Shown here: piece by piece, positions 58,808 to 64,000 of the stretch
Numbering within the stretch: position 1 is the stretch's first letter
Layout: each line of letters begins with the position of its first letter
From: Burkholderia pyrrocinia
GTDB lineage: Bacteria > Pseudomonadota > Gammaproteobacteria > Burkholderiales > Burkholderiaceae
Direction of reading: 5' to 3'
Assembly (NCBI RefSeq): GCF_022809715.1
Contig: NZ_CP094459.1
Coordinates: forward strand, 682,001 to 746,000
DNA length: 64,000 nucleotides
The notes under the pieces: model-generated
Told to the model about the DNA's origin: nothing
The model's database searches: none
Seen by the model: only the letters and a program-made list of their open reading frames with translations
Position numbers and translations under genes: made by a program

Positions 58808-59881
58808 TCAGTTGCCGCTGCCGCGCGCCACGCGCCGCGCCTTGACCGACTCCGCGAGGCCTTCGAGCACCTTCACGCTGTCGTCCCATGCGATGCACGC
58901 ATCGGTGATGCTCTGGCCGTAGGTCAGCGGGCAGCCTTCCTTCAGGTCCTGACGGCCTTCGACGAGATGCGACTCGATCATCACGCCGACGATCCGCTCG
59001 TCGCCCGCCGCGATCTGGCGGCCGATGTCCGCGCACACCGGGATCTGGTTCTCGTGCTTCTTCGAGCTGTTCGCGTGGCTCGCGTCGATCATCAGGCGCG
59101 CGGCGAGGCCGGCCTTGCCGATGTCCGCGCAGGCGGCGTTCACGCTGTCCGCGTCGTAGTTCGGCGTCTTGCCGCCGCGCAGGATCACGTGGCAATCCTC
59201 GTTGCCGGCCGTCGACACGATCGCCGAGTGGCCGCCCTTCGTCACCGACAGGAAATGGTGCGGTTGCGATGCAGCCTTGATCGCGTCGACCGCGATCTTC
59301 ACGTTGCCGTCGGTGCCGTTCTTGAAGCCGACCGGGCACGACAGCCCCGACGCGAGCTCGCGGTGCACCTGCGACTCGGTCGTGCGCGCGCCGATCGCGC
59401 CCCACGAGATCAGGTCGGCGATGTACTGCGGGCTGATCATGTCGAGGTATTCGGTCGCGGCCGGCAGCCCCATCTCGTTGATCTGCAGCAGCAGCTCGCG
59501 CGCGGTGCGCAGCCCTTCGTTGATCTTGAAGCTGTTGTCGAGGTGCGGATCGTTGATGAGCCCCTTCCAGCCGACCGTCGTGCGGGGTTTCTCGAAGTAC
59601 ACGCGCATCACGATTTCCAGTTCGCCCTTGAAGCGCTCACGCTCCTTCACGAGCCGGCCCGCGTATTCGATCGCCGCCTTCGTATCGTGGATCGAGCACG
59701 GCCCGATCACGACGATCAGCCGGTCGTCCATCCCGTGCAGGATGCGGTGCATCGACTGGCGCGAGTTGTAGATCAGCTCGGACGCGGCTTCGGAGCACGC
59801 GAATTCGCGGATCAGGTGGGCGGGCGGCGTCAGTTCCTTGAGTTCGCGAATGCGGACGTCGTCGGTATTGTGCGGGGGCAT
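58808..59881 (-). CDS. aroG: 3-deoxy-7-phosphoheptulonate (DAHP) synthase, class I
   Basis: A 357-residue enzyme of the AroF/G/H type that condenses PEP and erythrose-4-phosphate, the first step of the shikimate pathway. Visible motifs include IGPCSIHD (about 59-66), YFEKPRTTVGWKG and GARTTESQVHRELASGLSCP. The metal/substrate sites lie in DASHANSSKKHENQ and GVMIESHLVEG. AGGAGA lies upstream of ATG 59881. Which aromatic amino acid inhibits it cannot be read directly. The long leader before it contains a full attenuator with a Phe/Tyr-rich peptide. Confidence 0.95.
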   Translation of the reverse strand: MPPHNTDDVRIRELKELTPPAHLIREFACSEAASELIYNSRQSMHRILHGMDDRLIVVIGPCSIHDTKAAIEYAGRLVKERERFKGELEIVMRVYFEKPRTTVGWKGLINDPHLDNSFKINEGLRTARELLLQINEMGLPAATEYLDMISPQYIADLISWGAIGARTTESQVHRELASGLSCPVGFKNGTDGNVKIAVDAIKAASQPHHFLSVTKGGHSAIVSTAGNEDCHVILRGGKTPNYDADSVNAACADIGKAGLAARLMIDASHANSSKKHENQIPVCADIGRQIAAGDERIVGVMIESHLVEGRQDLKEGCPLTYGQSITDACIAWDDSVKVLEGLAESVKARRVARGSGN

Positions 59882-60011
59882 GCTGTTTCTCCTGGTTTTG
59901 CGGGCGCCGTTCGGTCAGTGCGCGTGCGGCAGATTCATCAATTCAAGCGATTCAGTGGTTTCGGTCGGGGCCGTGGGACCGCTGCGGCGGCGACCGGGTG
60001 CGAAGGGCGAA

Positions 60012-60042
60012 AAAAAACCGCCGGGTTCGCCGGCGGTTTTTT
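60012..60042 (-). terminator. aroG attenuator terminator
   Basis: A perfect 13-bp stem (60012-60024 with 60030-60042, core ACCGCCGG) with a five-base loop and a T run on the minus strand. It lies between the leader peptide and aroG, so it can stop transcription before the gene. Its upstream arm (60030-60036) can instead pair with 60086-60092 inside the leader frame, giving an antiterminator. Confidence 0.8.
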
Positions 60043-60071
60043 CGGGAATTTCGGTTGCGCTTTACGCGCCA

Positions 60072-60137
60072 TCAACCCTCTCGATCCGCCAGCGGTCTGA
60101 GATGCCAAAAAAAGTAAAAATAAAACTTGGCGGACAT
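60072..60137 (-). CDS. aroG leader peptide
   Basis: A 21-codon frame (ATG at 60137, TGA at 60074-60072). Residues 5-11 are F-Y-F-Y-F-F-W, within MSAKFYFYFFWHL; four Phe, two Tyr and one Trp codon are consecutive. It lies between the predicted promoter and the attenuator terminator of aroG. Ribosome stalling at this run when aromatic tRNAs are uncharged would free the antiterminator. Its own ribosome site is weak. The peptide itself is not expected to have a function. Confidence 0.72.
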   Translation of the reverse strand: MSAKFYFYFFWHLRPLADREG

Positions 60138-60174
60138 GACGGAGATTCGGTTCGTCAAAAAAGTTGATTCAGAA

Positions 60175-60203
60175 TTTATACCCCGTCGCCGGGCGGCTGG
60201 CAA
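60175..60203 (-). promoter_or_regulatory. aroG promoter
   Basis: On the minus strand TTGCCA (60203-60198) and TATAAA (60180-60175) are spaced by 17 bases. The predicted start near 60167 leaves about 30 bases before the leader peptide ATG. It lies immediately downstream of the tldD terminator. Confidence 0.6.
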
Positions 60204-60215
60204 CCGGGAGGCGTC

Positions 60216-60265
60216 AAAAATGCGGACAATCCGCGCGTTTTCTTCAAAATACGCGGATTGTCTGC
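60216..60265 (-). terminator. Rho-independent terminator after tldD
   Basis: A 14-bp stem (60222-60235 with 60252-60265, core GACAATCCGCG, one G-U) with a 16-base loop. It is followed on the minus strand by five T (60220-60216). It lies just past the tldD stop. Confidence 0.85.
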
Positions 60266-60277
60266 GCTGCGATGCGG

Positions 60278-61744
60278 TTATGCCGTACCGCCGACCGTCA
60301 TCTTGTCGATCCGCAGGGTCGGCTGGCCGACGCCGACCGGCACGCTCTGGCCTTCCTTGCCGCACACGCCGACGCCCGTGTCGAGCGACATGTCGTTGCC
60401 GATCATGCTCACGTACTTCAGCGATTCGGGGCCGCTGCCGATCAGCGTCGCGCCCTTCACCGGGTAGGTGATCTTGCCGTTCTCGATCATGTACGCCTCG
60501 GACGCCGAGAACACGAACTTGCCGTTCGTGATGTCGACCTGGCCGCCGCCGAAGTTCACCGCGTACAGGCCGTTCTTCACCGACGCGATGATTTCCTGCG
60601 GATCCTTGTCGCCGTTCAGCATGTACGTGTTCGTCATGCGCGGCATCGGCAGCGCCGCGTACGACTCGCGCCGTGCATTGCCCGTGACCGGCATCTTCAT
60701 CAGGCGCGCGTTCAGCGTGTCCTGGATGTAGCCCTTCAGGATGCCGTCCTCGATCAGCGTCGTGCACTGCGTCGGGTTGCCTTCGTCGTCGATGTTCAGC
60801 GAGCCGCGGCGGTTCGGCAGCGTGCCGTCGTCGACGACGGTCACGCCCTTCGCGGCGACCTGTTCGCCGATCCGGCCCGCGAATGCCGACGAGCCCTTGC
60901 GGTTGAAGTCGCCCTCGAGGCCGTGGCCGATCGCCTCGTGCAGCAGCACGCCCGGCCAGCCCGGCCCGAGCACGACCGTCATCGCGCCGGCCGGCGCGGG
61001 ACGTGCGTCGAGGTTCACGAGTGCCGCGTGCACGGCGTCGTCGACGTAGCGCGACAGCACTTCATCGGTGAAGTAGCCGTAGTCGAAGCGGCCGCCGCCG
61101 CCGCCGGAGCCGATCTCGCGGCGGCCGTTCTGTTCGGCGATCACCGTGACCGACACGCGCACGAGCGGGCGGATGTCGGCCGCGAGTGCGCCGTCGCTGC
61201 GCGCGACGAGCACGACGTCGTATTCGCCGGCGAGGCCCGCCATCACCTGCGTGACGCGCGGGTCGCGGCCGCGCGCCATCTGCTCGATGCGTTCGAGCAG
61301 CTTGACCTTGGCCGTCGCGTCGAGCGACGCGAGCGGGTCGGACGGCAGGTACAGGTCGCGGCCCGAGATGCCCTTCAGCGACGTCGCCGCCTTGATCTTC
61401 TGCCGGCCGCCGCCGGCCGCCGCGATCGCCTTGGTGGCCGCGGCCGCCTGCGCGATCGCTTCCGGCGACAGGTCGTCGGAATACGCGAACGCGGTGCGGT
61501 CGCCCGCGACCGCGCGCACGCCGACGCCCTGGTCGATGCTGAAGCTGCCCGACTTGACGATGCCTTCCTCGAGGCTCCACGCTTCGCTGCGGGTCGCCTG
61601 GAAGTACAGGTCCGCGTAATCGACGCGATGCGTGAAGATGTCGGCGATCGTGCGCGTGAGCAGGCTTTCGTCGAGGCCGTACGGCGTGAGCAGGATGTCC
61701 TTCGCCAGCGCGAGGTTGCGGATGCCGGGTTCGATGATGTTCAT
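60278..61744 (-). CDS. tldD: Metalloprotease TldD
   Basis: A 488-residue TldD/PmbA-family zinc protease that works with TldE/PmbA to trim modified peptides and degrade the CcdA antitoxin. The catalytic HExxxH motif, HEAIGH, is at residues 269-274. The glycine-rich GSGGGGGRFDYGYF lies near 212-225, and MPVTGNARRESYAALPMPRM follows. Start MNIIEPGIRNLALAKDILL at 61744 fits the family, and the ATG at 61765 adds six residues without support. The pmbA partner is not in the window. Confidence 0.95.
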   Translation of the reverse strand: MNIIEPGIRNLALAKDILLTPYGLDESLLTRTIADIFTHRVDYADLYFQATRSEAWSLEEGIVKSGSFSIDQGVGVRAVAGDRTAFAYSDDLSPEAIAQAAAATKAIAAAGGGRQKIKAATSLKGISGRDLYLPSDPLASLDATAKVKLLERIEQMARGRDPRVTQVMAGLAGEYDVVLVARSDGALAADIRPLVRVSVTVIAEQNGRREIGSGGGGGRFDYGYFTDEVLSRYVDDAVHAALVNLDARPAPAGAMTVVLGPGWPGVLLHEAIGHGLEGDFNRKGSSAFAGRIGEQVAAKGVTVVDDGTLPNRRGSLNIDDEGNPTQCTTLIEDGILKGYIQDTLNARLMKMPVTGNARRESYAALPMPRMTNTYMLNGDKDPQEIIASVKNGLYAVNFGGGQVDITNGKFVFSASEAYMIENGKITYPVKGATLIGSGPESLKYVSMIGNDMSLDTGVGVCGKEGQSVPVGVGQPTLRIDKMTVGGTA

Positions 61745-61829
61745 GCGGATATCGGGGTTTCTCAAAAAGTTGTCGGGTGCTTCTGGGCAGATGGGTTGGC
61801 CGCGCGGCGTTTCAAGCGGCGCGGCGGAT

Positions 61830-62657
61830 TCAGGTCAGCACGCGGTGCCGCCACGCGGGCAGGCTCTGGCGCACGTCGGCGATGCGCTGCGGATCGATCG
61901 CACCGAGCACGACGCTTGCGCCCACGTCGCGGACCGCGACGACTTCGCCCCACGGGTCGATCAGCATGCTGTGGCCCCAGGTGCGCCGGCCGTTCTCGTG
62001 CTTGCCGCCCTGAGCGGCCGCGAGCACGTAGCACTGGTTCTCGACGGCCCGCGCGCGCAGCAGCGTTTCCCAGTGCGCGCGGCCCGTCGTATACGTAAAC
62101 GCGGACGGGACGACGATCATCGCGCAGTCGCCCATCCTGCGATACAGCTCCGGAAAGCGCAGATCGTAACAGACCGACAGGCCGACCCGCCCGAACGGCG
62201 CGTCGAACGCGACGACCGTATCGCCCGCGCGGATCGTGCGCGCCTCGTCGAACGACTCGTCGCCTTTCTCGAAGTTGAACAGGTGGATCTTGTCGTAGCG
62301 CGCGGCCTCGTTGCCGGACGGATCGAACACGAGCGTCGTGTTCAGCACGCGATCGGGCTCCGGCGCCTTCAGCGGCAGCGTGCCGCCGATCACCCAGATG
62401 CCGTGGCGGCGCGCGGCGTCAGCGAGGAAGCGCTGGATCGGGCCGTCCTGGTAGGGTTCGGCGAGCGCGAGCTTGTCGGTGTCGCGGTGGCCCATGAAGC
62501 AGAAATACTCGGGCAGCAGCACGAGCTGCGCGCCTTCGCCGGCCGCTTCCGCGATCAGGCGGCGGGCTTCGGCGAGATTGCGCGTGACGTCCGGCGTGCT
62601 CACCATCTGCAGCGCGGCGACCCGAAAGGGCGTGGCGGAACGGGTGTGGTCGGTCAT
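61830..62657 (-). CDS. Carbon-nitrogen hydrolase (Nit1-like, possible deaminated glutathione amidase)
   Basis: A 275-residue nitrilase-superfamily enzyme with the complete Glu50-Lys123-Cys163 catalytic triad (VLLPEYF, YDKIHLF, SVCYDLRFPELYR). The HLFNFEKGDESFDEARTIRA stretch and GHSMLIDPWGEV are typical of the Nit1/NIT2-like branch, known for deaminated glutathione or omega-amidase activity. Substrate preference is inferred. It sits between yhdP and tldD on the same strand with short gaps (51 and 85 bases), so all three may be co-transcribed, the common yhdP-nit-tldD order of proteobacteria. Confidence 0.88.
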   Translation of the reverse strand: MTDHTRSATPFRVAALQMVSTPDVTRNLAEARRLIAEAAGEGAQLVLLPEYFCFMGHRDTDKLALAEPYQDGPIQRFLADAARRHGIWVIGGTLPLKAPEPDRVLNTTLVFDPSGNEAARYDKIHLFNFEKGDESFDEARTIRAGDTVVAFDAPFGRVGLSVCYDLRFPELYRRMGDCAMIVVPSAFTYTTGRAHWETLLRARAVENQCYVLAAAQGGKHENGRRTWGHSMLIDPWGEVVAVRDVGASVVLGAIDPQRIADVRQSLPAWRHRVLT

Positions 62658-62708
62658 CGCGGGATCGGTTGCGTCATAAATGGGGTGCGGCCCGGCAGCG
62701 CGCGGAAC

Positions 62709-64000
62709 TCAATGGTTCGTTGCATCGGCCGGACCGTGATTCATCTTACCCTGATCGCCCCGCACCCGCTCGATGTGCGGGTGCGCCCACGAGCCCGTGA
62801 TCGCGTAGTCGAGCGCGAACGCGCGCGACAGCGTCTCCGACAGCGCGTAGTTCGCGGCCAGCACGCCGACGCCGAGCAGCGGATTGACGATCGCGGCTGC
62901 GATCGCCGCCGTGCCGGCGCCGATCTTCGGGGCGACGTGCGCGTGCAGGTCCTGCGTTTCGGCGCCGAGGTCGACCGCACCGCGCACCGTCACGTTCGCG
63001 GGCCCCGTCGTCATCGAGAAGTCGTCGGTGCGCGCGATCCCGTTCGAGATCCGGCCGGTGCCCGTGATCTTGTCGAACGGCAGCCCCTTGCCGACCACGT
63101 CGCGGAAATTCAGCGTCAGGAAGCGCGCGAGGCTCTGCAGGCTCAGTACGCCGAGCAGCTTCGCCGCACCCGGATCGACCTTCAGGATCTGCCCGTGCTC
63201 GAGGTCGAGCGCGACCTGGCCGCCGAGCGACGGGAAGTCGACCGCGGTCGGGCCGCCGCGCCAGCCGACCTTGCCCGTTACCGTGCCGTGTCCGTCCGCG
63301 AGCGTGCGCGGCAGGCCGACGCGGTCGAGCAGCGCGCCCGCGTTGTCGATGTCGAGCTTGAAGTCGAACACGGTGCGGCGCGGCGCATCGTTTTCGTCGG
63401 CGCCGCGTGCGAGCGCGCGGCGCGACGTGCGCCAGTTGCCGGTCGCCGTCAGCTTCGCGGCCGGATTCGACAGTTCCAGCTTGTCGAGCTGCCACACGGG
63501 CGTGCCGTCTTCGTCGATGTTGCGCGCGTTGACGACGAGGCGGCCGATGTCGTGGGCGCGCGCGACGACCTGGTCGACGATCAGGTCGATCGACGGTATC
63601 GGGCGGTCGGTCGGTGTCGGCAGGTTCATCGCGCGGCCGACGAGGTCTTGCTGCGCGCTGTCCGGAATCACGAGCTTCGCGAGCCGCGCGTTCAATACGC
63701 CCGCGCCGTTGTGGCCGCCGCCCGGCGCCCACGACAGGTAGCCCGACACCTGGTTCGACGCGATGTTCGCCTGCCACAGCTCGTCGACGTGCGATGCGCC
63801 GACGATCACGTTTTCCCAGTTGCGCTTGAGCAGCTTCAGCGTGCCGAAGTGGAACGCGAAGCGCTTCGGCGCGAAGCTCGCGAGATCGACGCGCGGTGCG
63901 GCCTGCGGCTCCGGCGCGCGCGGCGTGTCGGGCTTCAGCGTGCGGGCGAGCGCGAGCCACGCGTCGGCATCGAGTTCGTCGACGTCGACGGCCGCGCTCA
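62709..64000 (-). CDS. yhdP: YhdP-family AsmA-like protein (5' end cut by window)
   Basis: The last 430 codons of a very large inner-membrane, periplasm-spanning protein (E. coli YhdP has over 1,200 residues) that takes part in phospholipid transport to the outer membrane. The frame is open through base 64000. Typical AsmA/DUF3971 C-terminal blocks are VLSLQSLARFLTLNFRDVVG, FDKITGTGRISNGIARTDDF and PLLGVGVLAANYALSETLSR. The C-terminal tail after WAHPHIERVRG is short and charged. Nothing suggests a lesion. Confidence 0.9.
   Translation of the reverse strand, partial: SAAVDVDELDADAWLALARTLKPDTPRAPEPQAAPRVDLASFAPKRFAFHFGTLKLLKRNWENVIVGASHVDELWQANIASNQVSGYLSWAPGGGHNGAGVLNARLAKLVIPDSAQQDLVGRAMNLPTPTDRPIPSIDLIVDQVVARAHDIGRLVVNARNIDEDGTPVWQLDKLELSNPAAKLTATGNWRTSRRALARGADENDAPRRTVFDFKLDIDNAGALLDRVGLPRTLADGHGTVTGKVGWRGGPTAVDFPSLGGQVALDLEHGQILKVDPGAAKLLGVLSLQSLARFLTLNFRDVVGKGLPFDKITGTGRISNGIARTDDFSMTTGPANVTVRGAVDLGAETQDLHAHVAPKIGAGTAAIAAAIVNPLLGVGVLAANYALSETLSRAFALDYAITGSWAHPHIERVRGDQGKMNHGPADATNH

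Overview
The window looks like core chromosomal DNA of a Burkholderia species, most likely of the Burkholderia cepacia complex (chromosome 1). The assignment rests on the very high G+C, the strong G/C bias at third codon positions, and the gene families and their order (ruvCAB, fis-dusB, queA-tgt-yajC-secDF, oxyR-katG, glcDEF, tldD). No database search was run. There are no insertion sequences, phage genes, CRISPR arrays, tRNA or rRNA genes. I found no defence island or obviously new multi-gene system. Most of the novelty lies in the regulatory DNA between housekeeping genes.

Layout. 1-3.6 kb: partial anmK, then tyrS-dtd-histidine phosphatase. 3.5-17.2 kb: mostly minus-strand housekeeping genes (MpaB-like oxygenase, ruvB, ruvA, ruvC, purH, fis, dusB, a UbiH-family hydroxylase, pepP, an FMN-binding glutamate-synthase-like protein, mnmA, a NudJ-like NUDIX hydrolase), with one plus-strand GST. 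17.5-20.5 kb: three-gene transhydrogenase operon. 20.5-22.7 kb: small regulatory cluster (WYL regulator, VOC protein, ArsR regulator, SRPBCC protein) around a divergent promoter. 22.7-30.4 kb: RNA methyltransferase, a Gcr-type membrane protein, and a four-gene paraquat-inducible (Pqi) lipid-transport operon with PqiA split in two. 30.6-33.9 kb: cytochrome b561, two YceI proteins, an MFS symporter. 33.9-41.8 kb: S41 protease, secF-secD-yajC-tgt-queA. 41.9-48.5 kb: recG, oxyR, katG, with two OxyR-type boxes and small open frames in the katG leader. 48.6-57.4 kb: ubiA, proC, yggS, the glycolate oxidase genes and a second FAD-linked oxidase, cobalamin adenosyltransferase. 57.5-64 kb: hmp, aroG with a complete attenuator, tldD, a nitrilase-family gene and the C-terminal part of yhdP.

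The clearest regulatory finding is upstream of aroG. A promoter is followed by a 21-codon leader peptide carrying an F-Y-F-Y-F-F-W run, a segment that can form an antiterminator, and a rho-independent terminator, all before the DAHP synthase gene. This fits ribosome-mediated attenuation by aromatic amino-acid supply. The peroxide-stress region carries matching 37-bp OxyR boxes in front of both oxyR and katG. The katG messenger appears to have a leader of about 0.5 kb containing a 45-codon frame with a near-perfect Shine-Dalgarno sequence. An ArsR-type operator sits exactly between the -35 and -10 of the arsR-SRPBCC promoter. Several convergent gene pairs share compact bidirectional terminators.
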